64,000 nucleotides of DNA. Source: Marinoscillum sp040222955. GTDB lineage: Bacteria > Bacteroidota > Bacteroidia > Cytophagales > Cyclobacteriaceae. Both the position numbers and the translations under genes were made by a program. Positions 24,971 through 33,245 of the stretch are shown in pieces. Position 1 is the stretch's first letter. The number at the start of each line of letters is the position of its first letter. The stretch spans positions 47,907-111,906 of the forward strand of contig NZ_JAVKCA010000019.1 of assembly GCF_040222955.1 (NCBI RefSeq), in the 5' to 3' direction. The notes beneath the pieces were generated by a model. That model was not told where the DNA came from. It did no database searches and was given only the letters and a program-made list of their open reading frames with translations.

Positions 24971-25423
24971 TTAAAGGAGCGTCTCCAATTTTTTATGTAA
25001 TTCCTTCTCAAAGAAAACAGTTGTTACCACTCCATTTAATATTTCGATGTTCTCAGGGTTTTTAGTCAAATTGTTTTGAATATCTGCGGTAAACCCTCCG
25101 CTAACCTTGTTTTCAACAAGGAATTTACCTGTAGGATCTTCCCCATGGAAATCATCAACAAGCTGCTGCTTGTTCAGGGACCAGATTTTGTCATGGACTA
25201 ATCTCACAAAGGGATAGTTGGCCCTTGGAGATGGGGCATTTCCAATTTCTTTAATGAGTCTATTCAATGTTGGAGCGATCTCTTCATAGGGCATGGATTT
25301 TTGCCCTTCTTTGAAGGCCTTCAAAGCTAATAAGATCAAAAGAGGCTTGTGTACCGATATCTTTCCTTTACTCTTATGTACTTTTATATTCTGAAACTTT
25401 TCTATTAGTTCTTCCTTCGTCAT
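24971..25423 (-). CDS. Stand-alone phosphorothioate-DNA sulfur-binding domain (SBD)
   Basis: 150 residues that look like the sulfur-binding domain of phosphorothioate-dependent type IV restriction enzymes such as ScoMcrA. The family's HKPLL segment is at residues 25-29, followed by the PYEEIAPTLNRLIKEIG helix and the YPFVRL motif at 70-75 with DKIWSL after it. Those enzymes carry a C-terminal HNH nuclease; here the protein ends at residue 150 and the bases beyond the stop encode no HNH motif. The start MTKEEL is used. It diverges from dndA with 19 bases between start codons, which ties it to the Dnd system as a likely reader of the mark. Confidence 0.75.
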   Translation of the reverse strand: MTKEELIEKFQNIKVHKSKGKISVHKPLLILLALKAFKEGQKSMPYEEIAPTLNRLIKEIGNAPSPRANYPFVRLVHDKIWSLNKQQLVDDFHGEDPTGKFLVENKVSGGFTADIQNNLTKNPENIEILNGVVTTVFFEKELHKKLETLL

Positions 25424-25442
25424 AGAAGTGAATTTAGGCAAA

Positions 25443-26600
25443 ATGCAAGAAGAAATCATCTACCTCGACCACAACGCTACTACACCTTTAGACCCACGGG
25501 TTTTGGAGGCGATGATGCCATATTTTACCAATCTGTATGCCAATGCTGCAAGTAATCATAGACCAGGTGTAGAGGCAAGTAGGGCTGTGAAGTCAGCGAG
25601 AGAAAAAATAGCCTCTTTAATAGGTTCAGACCCAAGTGAGGTGATCTTTACATCAGGAGCCACTGAAGCAATCAATACTGCAATAAAAGGAGTCTTAGAA
25701 TTCTATAAAGAAAAAGGAGCACACATAGTTACAGTATCCACAGAGCACCCGGCTGTGTTGGACACGTGTAAATACCTGGAATCAAAAGGCGTAGAAGTTA
25801 CTTATCTACCAGTTGACCAATATGGTATAGTTGATTTAGTGGAAGTGGAAAAAGCAATAAGAACGGATACAGCCCTTGTATCCGTAATGCTGGTCAATAA
25901 TGAAACTGGGGTTATTCAACCGATCAATGAGATTGCTGAATTGGCACACCAGAAGGATGCTTTTTTCATGACAGATGCTACTCAGGCAGTAGGGAAAATG
26001 CCTGTTAATGTAAAAGAAATGAACATTGACATCATGGCTTTCTCTGCCCATAAGTTCTATGGACCGAAAGGTGTCGGTGGCTTGTACTTGAGGAGTAAAC
26101 GACCATTTAAGGTCAAACTTGATGCATTGATCCATGGTGGTGGCCATGAACGAGGAGCGCGTAGTGGTACGCTCAATGTCCCCGGAATTGTAGGTTTGGG
26201 AGCTGCTGCAGAAATAGCACTTCAGGAAATGAAAAGTGATCAGGAGAAAATAAAAGAGCTACGAGATCAGCTCGAACGAACTTTTCTTGAAATGTCCGAT
26301 ACAGTGCTCAACGGGCACCCTACAAATAGGCTTTACAATGTCTCGAACATCTGTTTTAAAGGAGCAGATGCAGATGCAATCATAGCAGGACTTGACAACA
26401 TTGCTGTTTCTAATGGTTCTGCCTGTAGTTCCACCAAAGTCGAGCCGTCACACGTACTAACTGCAATGGGACTAAATGAACAAGATGCATATTCCAGCTT
26501 GAGGTTTAGCCTGGGTAGGTTTTCGACTCACTCTGATATCAACAATTGCGCAAGTACTATAGGTGCTACTGTGAATATCTTAAGAACATTGATAATTTAA
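25443..26600 (+). CDS. dndA: Cysteine desulfurase DndA
   Basis: PLP enzyme that takes sulfur from cysteine and passes it to DndC for DNA phosphorothioation. It has an IscS/NifS fold: YLDHNATTPLD at the N terminus, TEHPAV histidine, PLP lysine Lys204 in SAHKFYGPKG, and the persulfide cysteine Cys328 in SNGSACSS. Length is 385 aa. The DndA role is inferred from position next to dndC, D and E; by sequence alone it could be called IscS-like. Start ATG 25443, although a GTG at 25428 is also in frame. It is convergent with the DGQHR gene, 15 bases apart. Confidence 0.9.
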   Translation: MQEEIIYLDHNATTPLDPRVLEAMMPYFTNLYANAASNHRPGVEASRAVKSAREKIASLIGSDPSEVIFTSGATEAINTAIKGVLEFYKEKGAHIVTVSTEHPAVLDTCKYLESKGVEVTYLPVDQYGIVDLVEVEKAIRTDTALVSVMLVNNETGVIQPINEIAELAHQKDAFFMTDATQAVGKMPVNVKEMNIDIMAFSAHKFYGPKGVGGLYLRSKRPFKVKLDALIHGGGHERGARSGTLNVPGIVGLGAAAEIALQEMKSDQEKIKELRDQLERTFLEMSDTVLNGHPTNRLYNVSNICFKGADADAIIAGLDNIAVSNGSACSSTKVEPSHVLTAMGLNEQDAYSSLRFSLGRFSTHSDINNCASTIGATVNILRTLII

Positions 26601-26615
26601 GAGAGGCACAAATCA

Positions 26616-27929
26616 CTATATTCCTAACTTTGTTATAATGTCGTTTGACAGTATTGAAATACTTGAGCTTGTAAAGGGATATCTTTTTTCTACTCCACTA
26701 TCTCCAATATTGACAACTTTGGCAGGCTTCAATATATCGAAGTAAACTTCTTTTTTATCCCGGTTTTCTTCATCTATTTTAGGTAAAATATAGATTAGAA
26801 CTCTAATTAATGCCTGATATCCTACATTCGTATGCAGAATATTTGAAACTTCGTGCCCTGTTATATTCCAAAATGATTTACCACCTTCATCAATAAAGAC
26901 ATCTTGAACGGCACTGAAAAATGAATACAAAATTCTTATTATTTTAAAATCTTCATTATTGGCATAATACTTTCTAAAAATTAATCCTTTTGGATTTGGT
27001 TTTAAATCTGATCGCTTCTTAAATCTATCAATCTCGGCCTCTCGATAATTGTTTGAAATATTATATAGGATTGATTTGACCATAGTTGCTTGCGATAAAG
27101 GTACATTTACTCCTTTAGCATAGTTCCCGCCTACAAGTTTAATTCTATTAGAAAACGGTGACTTATCTATTCCATTCAAGGCTAGAACAATTTCTAAGGA
27201 ACTTTTCTGAGGAGAATCATCCTTAGTTAACCCAAATAGACTGAATACTAAATTTTCAGGGACTTTGGTTTGTGTCTTATTTATCGTTGCGAAAATCATC
27301 GCTTGATACTCTAAGGTTGGGTCAATAAAGAAGGTAACTAGTAATTCAAAGTCTAGCAATCTTTTCTTTAGTAAAGAAAACCGTGCTCTTTTCTTTTCCC
27401 ATTCCTCTTTGCTATTCGCATCTTGGATTACCTTTTCAATTGTATTCAGTTCAGCTTCAATCTTCTCAATTGCTCTTTCAATTCCTCTTATTCTATGCTG
27501 ACCATCTATTACCGTAAGGTAAACATCGCCATTTGGCTTGGTTAACTCCGTCTCAACCAAATCACTTAAAATAATTTTAACTCCTTTATTTTTTTCTTCA
27601 TAAGATTCAATAACCTGATTGGGGATAGCTATGACAATATTAGTCGGAAACATTGCCATTGGGTCATTTATTAGAAAGTCCGCAATACCTTCAACTTTCG
27701 TTGCTTTAGTTTTTCTTTGGATCTCAGGGTTGTAAATAGGGATAACTTGCCGTTTCCCTTCAATAGCGACATCACCTTCTTCAACATCTTCATAGCCAAC
27801 AATAAGATGTTCAGTAAATCGAGTAAACTTTCTAATTTGTCTTATTTGGAAGGTTCCGATTAGAAACTCCTGATTGTTCTGAACAACCTTTCTGGCTTCA
27901 ATTATATTACTCTTAGTGAAGGTCATCAA
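26616..27929 (-). CDS. DGQHR-domain protein (DndB-like)
   Basis: 437 residues with the signature VIDGQHRIRGIERA at about residue 140, preceded by MFPTNIVIAIPN and followed by FATINKTQTKVP, as in the DGQHR superfamily that includes DndB. Classical DndB is a repressor of dnd genes. This protein is longer and looks nearer to the general DGQHR group, so the dndB symbol is withheld. Its start lies 17 bases inside the membrane-protein gene, indicating tight coupling. This gene and the membrane protein are visibly the most AT-rich part of the island. Confidence 0.8.
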   Translation of the reverse strand: MMTFTKSNIIEARKVVQNNQEFLIGTFQIRQIRKFTRFTEHLIVGYEDVEEGDVAIEGKRQVIPIYNPEIQRKTKATKVEGIADFLINDPMAMFPTNIVIAIPNQVIESYEEKNKGVKIILSDLVETELTKPNGDVYLTVIDGQHRIRGIERAIEKIEAELNTIEKVIQDANSKEEWEKKRARFSLLKKRLLDFELLVTFFIDPTLEYQAMIFATINKTQTKVPENLVFSLFGLTKDDSPQKSSLEIVLALNGIDKSPFSNRIKLVGGNYAKGVNVPLSQATMVKSILYNISNNYREAEIDRFKKRSDLKPNPKGLIFRKYYANNEDFKIIRILYSFFSAVQDVFIDEGGKSFWNITGHEVSNILHTNVGYQALIRVLIYILPKIDEENRDKKEVYFDILKPAKVVNIGDSGVEKRYPFTSSSISILSNDIITKLGI

Positions 27930-28473
27930 GACTTCTAGTTAAACGTTCGACACCTGAATTAATTTCATCATTAAAAGGCTTGCCTACTAAGTCATCTCGA
28001 ATCAAGAATGTCCTTTCACTAATTCCGATGGAAAAAAAACTAGAAATAAGAAATCCAATGCCTACGGTGATCATTTTGCCATAAGAATCAATTTGAAACG
28101 CTATTTGAAGGACATAAAATATTGAACCAAAAATTAGCAATGCAGATAGATAGACAATAAGTCTAACTCTAATTTGCATTATTTGAGTTTCTACTTTCTC
28201 ATCCTTTAATTTACTAGAGTTAATAAGATGAGTGGCAACACTAAACAAAACATTTATTCCAAGTAGCGAAAATGAGCCATTTAGTAATAGATTTTGAACA
28301 CTAATCCTAGATTGTGGTAGAAACGAACTTATAATCAGAGGCGTAATTATTATCAGAGATGGAACAAAGATATTGACCGTTCTCCATATCCATATTTCCT
28401 CTGTATTTTCGATTCTTTGTCTTTTGAAAAGATCATTCTGATCTTTTGTGAAGAGAATATTCATTAATTCCAT
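27913..28473 (-). CDS. Four-helix membrane protein in Dnd operon
   Basis: 186 residues with four predicted transmembrane helices at about 33-52, 62-83, 105-126 and 132-152, a charged N terminus (about 30 residues) and a cytoplasmic-type tail (RTFLIRDDLVGKPFNDEIN). No family was recognised. Its 3' end overlaps the DGQHR gene by 17 bases, which makes the two a coupled pair. Membrane proteins in defence loci often act as effectors that damage the membrane, but nothing here shows that directly. Confidence 0.8.
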   Translation of the reverse strand: MELMNILFTKDQNDLFKRQRIENTEEIWIWRTVNIFVPSLIIITPLIISSFLPQSRISVQNLLLNGSFSLLGINVLFSVATHLINSSKLKDEKVETQIMQIRVRLIVYLSALLIFGSIFYVLQIAFQIDSYGKMITVGIGFLISSFFSIGISERTFLIRDDLVGKPFNDEINSGVERLTRSLDDLH

Positions 28474-28483
28474 CTCAATTCTT

Positions 28484-28882
28484 TTAATCTAAAATCATCT
28501 CCACCAAATTATTCAAAGGCTTGCCAGGGTTATTGATAACCTCCTCTACCACATATCCGATTCCACCATTGGCATAGCCTTGAGCTATATCTAATACTTT
28601 TCTACCATCCAGTAAATTCATCAGATTCTTGTCCTTTGCATAGGCAAGGGATATGATCATTGGAATATCTACTTTCTCATCAAAGACATCCGAACTAAAG
28701 ATATCTTTAGAAGAGCCTATCTCCTCAAAAGCATCATGTTTAAACCCCAGACACGCAGAAAGCATGAACAAATCCTTCATGGTTTGAAAAGGGAAATGAT
28801 CCGGGTTTTCTGAACCTCGTTTGACCAGTTTTTCATAAGTCTCATGCTTATCTTTATCGATATATACTCTAAGGTTCTTCAT
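28484..28882 (-). CDS. Dnd system-associated protein 4-like
   Basis: 132 residues. The core FQTMKDLFMLSACLGFKHDA, followed further on by a VFDEKVDIPMIISLAYAKD stretch and the late motif YANGGIG, resembles the small family labelled dnd system-associated protein 4 (members share an FQT..D...AA.LGFK and YANGGL pattern, from memory). Molecular role unknown. It starts one base after the stop of the SMC-like ATPase gene, so it probably works with that protein. Confidence 0.7.
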   Translation of the reverse strand: MKNLRVYIDKDKHETYEKLVKRGSENPDHFPFQTMKDLFMLSACLGFKHDAFEEIGSSKDIFSSDVFDEKVDIPMIISLAYAKDKNLMNLLDGRKVLDIAQGYANGGIGYVVEEVINNPGKPLNNLVEMILD

Positions 28883-28883
28883 A

Positions 28884-30893
28884 CTACTTCACTTCAGTTA
28901 TGGTGGTTTGCCTCATGGTCTCATCAAAATACATTTCATAGACATGCTTTGCATACTTGGATAGGTTGGGTTGTGTGGTCTTATTCCATTCTACTTCAGG
29001 AATAAGAAATAAAATAGTTTGATCTGCAAGGTTCGGAAGTCGCTGCGACACTGCTGCATGAACCGAGTGATCGAGTCGGCTAAAAGGCATATCGATCACC
29101 AACGGAGGATTTTTACGTGAGACTCTTGAAATAGCTGTGATAAAAGCAAGACTTAAACATTGAGATTGCCCCATCGACAACCGCTGCAAAGCTCTATTCC
29201 CATTGGAGTCAAGCACTTCAAGTGAGTAATCTTTGCTTAAGGCCACCTGATATCCGGACGAGGAAATAACAAATTGCTTAAATTCTTCAATCGTTAGGTC
29301 CTCAACAGTTTTTCGACTTTTCTCTGCAAAATCATCATACAAAGTATTTAAAACGTCTCCTGCCTGTTTGGCCAGCTCACTTCGCAGATGCTGAGCGCCT
29401 GCCTCTTCCTGCTTCTTACCTAAGGCTTTCCTTTCGTCATCTAACTCTTTCAGTTTTTTCTCAGAGTTGATCCGCTCTTCCTGTTTAGTGCTGAGTTCGG
29501 CAATTAATTCATCATCCCTATCTTTTCTCTTTTTTCTGTCACTCATTAAGATGGTGACATCTTCAATTGGCAGTTCGCCCAATTCCGCATCTATTTCCTG
29601 AATCTGATAAACGAGACTCTTTTCCTCCTTCTCAAGTTCAATTACACCATCTTCTTTAATCGTTAGCTCTTCTCTGGAGTTAGATATGATACTTTCAGCG
29701 TTATTCAAGACATGATATAGATCAATTAGCTGATCCTCCTCTGCCGATCTGTTCTTCTCACTTGCCAACCGGATCATTAAAGTATCATAAACTGGATTCC
29801 CTTCTTTTGCCACAAATTCTGTCCCGCAAATACACTCCTCCTGATCAAATAGATCCTGAAAAAAAGTCTCCCTAATGTGCTTGGGAATTTCCCCCTTGGC
29901 TCTTTTTTCCTTTAGCAAATCACGAAGCTCTTTCAAAGGAACATTAGCCAAACCAAGAAAAGCCTTAGATGCCTCTTCCCGCATCTGGTTTTTAAGTACT
30001 TTCTGATTCTCCCTATTTTGATTCAGCTCTTTATTCAACTGGTTCTTCCGCTCTTGCAAAGTCTTTGTCTCTGGCAAATCTTTTAGCTTAGCATCGATCA
30101 ACTCAATTTGATCCTTAATGGCCTGACGCTCTTTCTTTATATCTCCAATTTTGGTTTTTAGATCATTTTGAAATTTAAGCTCTTGGCTGTAAGCATTTTC
30201 AACCTCTCCCAACTCTCCTTTGGCAGATTTTGCAGCTCTTTTCCCATACCAGATTGCTGTTTCTTGAAGATGCTCACAAGCATTCCGAACGATCTCTAGG
30301 TCTACCACTCTATAGATAGCATCCTGCACCTCCTGACTGTTTCCAGGCTTGGCAAGATTGTGTATCCTATCACCATCAAACAGAAAATAACTTTTTACAT
30401 TATTGGGTAATATCTCATCTAAGAAAGTACGAGTGTATGGAATAGTCTCATGATCTCCCTGTGGAGTGATTTCCTTGAGATTGTGATTTCGATCAACTAT
30501 TTGAGCGGAAATACTGCCCTCTTTATCCTTCTTAGGTTGTAGTAGCAATGATTGCTTGATATAATATTCTTTTAAACCATTATCACCATCATGCTCAAAA
30601 TACAACGTAACGGACATATTAAGTCGAACATCATCATTTGCAGCTTCACTCAGTGCAGTCTCGTTCAAATAATCGACAATACTACGCTCCTTTACCTTTA
30701 ACAAGTCACTTTCATACTCTTCTCCATATAAAGCCCAGTTTATAGCATCAAATAGCGAGGTTTTACCGAATCCTGTACCTCCAATAAAAATAATAAGCGG
30801 TTTCTTGGGATCAGTATCAAGATAGATAGGATCACTCTTTGCGTAGTATGACGCAAAGTTTTCAATCTCAATTCTTTGTAGCTTCATTCGCAT
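28884..30893 (-). CDS. Second DndD-like SMC/ABC ATPase with zinc-hook-like motif
   Basis: About 667-669 residues. Walker A GGTGFGKTS at residues 36-44, a long coiled coil interrupted near residue 366 by ECICGTEF (a CxC pair at the hinge, like a zinc hook), the signature LSMGQSQCLSLAF and Walker B PPLVIDMPFSRLD. It has the same general build as DndD at 34426-36564 but is clearly distinct. Start taken at MRMKLQ (30893) or MKLQ (30887), both overlapping the 75-aa gene by 20-26 bases. It probably couples ATP use to DNA sensing for the neighbouring helicase. Confidence 0.85.
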   Translation of the reverse strand: MRMKLQRIEIENFASYYAKSDPIYLDTDPKKPLIIFIGGTGFGKTSLFDAINWALYGEEYESDLLKVKERSIVDYLNETALSEAANDDVRLNMSVTLYFEHDGDNGLKEYYIKQSLLLQPKKDKEGSISAQIVDRNHNLKEITPQGDHETIPYTRTFLDEILPNNVKSYFLFDGDRIHNLAKPGNSQEVQDAIYRVVDLEIVRNACEHLQETAIWYGKRAAKSAKGELGEVENAYSQELKFQNDLKTKIGDIKKERQAIKDQIELIDAKLKDLPETKTLQERKNQLNKELNQNRENQKVLKNQMREEASKAFLGLANVPLKELRDLLKEKRAKGEIPKHIRETFFQDLFDQEECICGTEFVAKEGNPVYDTLMIRLASEKNRSAEEDQLIDLYHVLNNAESIISNSREELTIKEDGVIELEKEEKSLVYQIQEIDAELGELPIEDVTILMSDRKKRKDRDDELIAELSTKQEERINSEKKLKELDDERKALGKKQEEAGAQHLRSELAKQAGDVLNTLYDDFAEKSRKTVEDLTIEEFKQFVISSSGYQVALSKDYSLEVLDSNGNRALQRLSMGQSQCLSLAFITAISRVSRKNPPLVIDMPFSRLDHSVHAAVSQRLPNLADQTILFLIPEVEWNKTTQPNLSKYAKHVYEMYFDETMRQTTITEVK

Positions 30894-31095
30894 GCGGTTT
30901 ATCTTCCAACTGTAATTGCGAGGTTCTGGCCACCCCTTCAATGACATCCCTTATTCTCTGCCATGGAAAATTCACTCTCTCAGTTGACCTATAACTTATT
31001 TCAACTTTAAAAACACCCCTCACAATTTCCCGCACCTTTTCATCCTCTATCTGATTGAGGACTTCTTCCAAACGACCAATGTTATTCCGTTTCAT
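30868..31095 (-). CDS. 75-residue protein between helicase and SMC ATPase
   Basis: Helical and charged (IGRLEEVLNQIEDEKVREIV, later NFPWQRIRDVIEG). No family was recognised. It starts three bases after the helicase stop and overlaps the ATPase start by 20 or more bases, so its synthesis is coupled to both. Position suggests a small bridging subunit of a helicase-ATPase complex. Confidence 0.7.
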   Translation of the reverse strand: MKRNNIGRLEEVLNQIEDEKVREIVRGVFKVEISYRSTERVNFPWQRIRDVIEGVARTSQLQLEDKPHANEATKN

Positions 31096-31098
31096 TAA

Positions 31099-33243
31099 TT
31101 AATCTTTCGTAATATCTAATAAATCTAATTGATCCGCCATTGCGTACAATTGATTCATAGAATCATATTGATTGATGGCCATACTTGAAAACTCTTGCAC
31201 TCTCTTATACTCTTTGGTAAACGCACTTTTTACAGCATGAAAAGACTTGCTATTCCTTCCCTCCACAATAAACCTTTGAGGCGGCATTGAAACCAGATCA
31301 TAGATAATTGCATGCTCTTTTCCAGGGTGCTTTCTCAAAACTCTTCCCCTCCGCTGAACAAACTCTCGTGGATTTCCTGAGGATGCTAAAAAAAACGCCA
31401 CACGTGTGGGAGGCACGTCCACTCCTTCATCAAGGCATTTCATAGCCATCAATGATTGGATTTTTTGCTCCCCAAACTCTTTCAATAATTCTCTGCGCTT
31501 CTTCCTGTTCTGCCTGGATGTAAACTCATGAAGCTTGATCTTGAAGTCCTTTCCTAACAACTCCTTTATTGGTCCAAAAATCTGATCTCCGGCATAAAAC
31601 AGACTAAAATCTAAAGGTTTATCCTGAATATTCTCTCTTACCCATTTCACCTTATTGGTAGAGTTATTCTGAACTCTTGCTCTCTTGATGGCAAGCTTTT
31701 CCAACCTCTCTTTACTATCCAAATCGTCCTTACCCACTAAGCGGACAATTTGATCGCTAAGGGAACAGTATTCAGCAAACTCCTCCTCAGTTAATTCAAC
31801 TGGAATTGGGTAATAATAGTAAGGTGTCAAAAAGCGACCAATGGCATCCTTGATCGGAAACTCGAAAACGATCTTATCAAAGTAGTCCAATAGGGCCAGA
31901 GTTCCCTCTACATCACCGTGCCGTTCAGGAGTTGCACTTAGGCCCAACCTATACGAGCAACCTGTTGGTAATAATTGTCTGATCGAAAACGCTCCCGCAT
32001 AGTGAGCTTCGTCTATAATCAAAAGACTTTCCTCAATGCATGGACCTATAATTTTTTGAAATACTGGTGAAGAAAAAGAGGCATTTGTAGTAATCAACAC
32101 CACACGATCTATCCTTTTTCTTCTGAAGAGTTGGGCCTGTCTGGCCGCTTCTTCCTCCCACAAATCCCTGGATTCACCAACTAAAATACTGTCTAAACCA
32201 AATTTTAACGCTTCATGACACCATTGCTCCGCTAGGTGGATAAAAGGGCACGAGATTATAATAAATAGGCGTTCTTTTTCCCTAATAAGCTCCCATGTAG
32301 CAGCAAGTGCGGTAAAGGTCTTTCCTGTTCCAGTGGCCATTGCCAGCATGCCTTGATATCCATTATCCTTCCATGCTTTTATTGCACCTTCTTGATACTC
32401 TCTAAGTTTTGGAAGTTCTGTAGAGGACTTGATCTTCAAAGTAGTCGGCTCGAGTTTACTTATCAGTTCATCAACTTTTCTTTGATAAGATTCAGGCAAC
32501 TCATAACCCGTAGAAAATTCTTGAATTAAACTCAGTTCGTCCTCAATCAACTGATCAAGGTCTTTTATCGGGAATTCTCCTCGAATAATGGCTTTGGTTT
32601 TTTCCATCGGAATTATCTCAACAACATCCGAAAAACCCATCCAGGTCTTATGGAACAAATCTTTAAAATGAGTTATTCTGTCTTTACTGACTGAGCTGTC
32701 GTTCCAGGAATAATCGCATGTTAAAGACTCAACGTTGTTGATAAGCGCATTAGCAGAAAAGTTAATAGACCCTGTAAAAGCAAGTTGATCATTAGTTTGA
32801 TCTTCAAAAATTCCAAACTTCTGGTGGACAATACCGGATTTGTTTCTCTTCGGAATAGTGGCTTTAATCTCCAATCGATTCGTTGCAATCAGCCAGGAAA
32901 GACAATTAAAAAAATGCTCATCAGATTTAGATAAAACATCTTTTAGCTTCAGAATATCATTGATTACTCCCTTTTCAAGGTTTGCTTTTATATCTCTTTG
33001 TTGTCCTTTTAATATGGCATTCTTATCCTCCTCACTGAGAATGTTATTTACGATGATTCGCATTTTACCACCCCGTTTAAGAAAATAAGCAAATCCAATT
33101 GAGAGTGCTCTAAACCCACTAGAACTGAAATAACCTAAACCAAGATCAAATGAATTACTATTAACAAGAGCTTCTATAAAGAACTCAGCTGGCTCATATT
33201 CACCTGAAGCATATACCGGTTTAAAGTCAGCGTCTCTTAACAT
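31099..33243 (-). CDS. PLD-nuclease/DEAH helicase fusion
   Basis: 714 residues. The N-terminal 250 form a phospholipase D-type domain with one HKD motif (His140, Lys142 in HQKFGIF, then GSINFS at 158-163), so it would need to dimerise to build an active site. An SF2 helicase follows: Walker A MATGTGKTFT, the DEAH box in IIDEAHYAG, SATPERH (motif III) and QRRGRVLRK (motif VI). This is a plausible nuclease/translocase of a restriction complex. It starts two bases after the HARE-Mrr stop. Confidence 0.88.
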   Translation of the reverse strand: MLRDADFKPVYASGEYEPAEFFIEALVNSNSFDLGLGYFSSSGFRALSIGFAYFLKRGGKMRIIVNNILSEEDKNAILKGQQRDIKANLEKGVINDILKLKDVLSKSDEHFFNCLSWLIATNRLEIKATIPKRNKSGIVHQKFGIFEDQTNDQLAFTGSINFSANALINNVESLTCDYSWNDSSVSKDRITHFKDLFHKTWMGFSDVVEIIPMEKTKAIIRGEFPIKDLDQLIEDELSLIQEFSTGYELPESYQRKVDELISKLEPTTLKIKSSTELPKLREYQEGAIKAWKDNGYQGMLAMATGTGKTFTALAATWELIREKERLFIIISCPFIHLAEQWCHEALKFGLDSILVGESRDLWEEEAARQAQLFRRKRIDRVVLITTNASFSSPVFQKIIGPCIEESLLIIDEAHYAGAFSIRQLLPTGCSYRLGLSATPERHGDVEGTLALLDYFDKIVFEFPIKDAIGRFLTPYYYYPIPVELTEEEFAEYCSLSDQIVRLVGKDDLDSKERLEKLAIKRARVQNNSTNKVKWVRENIQDKPLDFSLFYAGDQIFGPIKELLGKDFKIKLHEFTSRQNRKKRRELLKEFGEQKIQSLMAMKCLDEGVDVPPTRVAFFLASSGNPREFVQRRGRVLRKHPGKEHAIIYDLVSMPPQRFIVEGRNSKSFHAVKSAFTKEYKRVQEFSSMAINQYDSMNQLYAMADQLDLLDITKD

Positions 33244-33245
33244 AG

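Noticed and set aside
24971..25423. Calling the SBD gene a complete type IV restriction endonuclease
   Set aside because: Only the sulfur-binding domain is present; no HNH motif is encoded within the gene or in the bases after its stop.
26616..27929. Naming the DGQHR gene dndB
   Set aside because: It has the DGQHR motif but is longer than classical DndB and matches the general DGQHR group better; a phylogeny would be needed.
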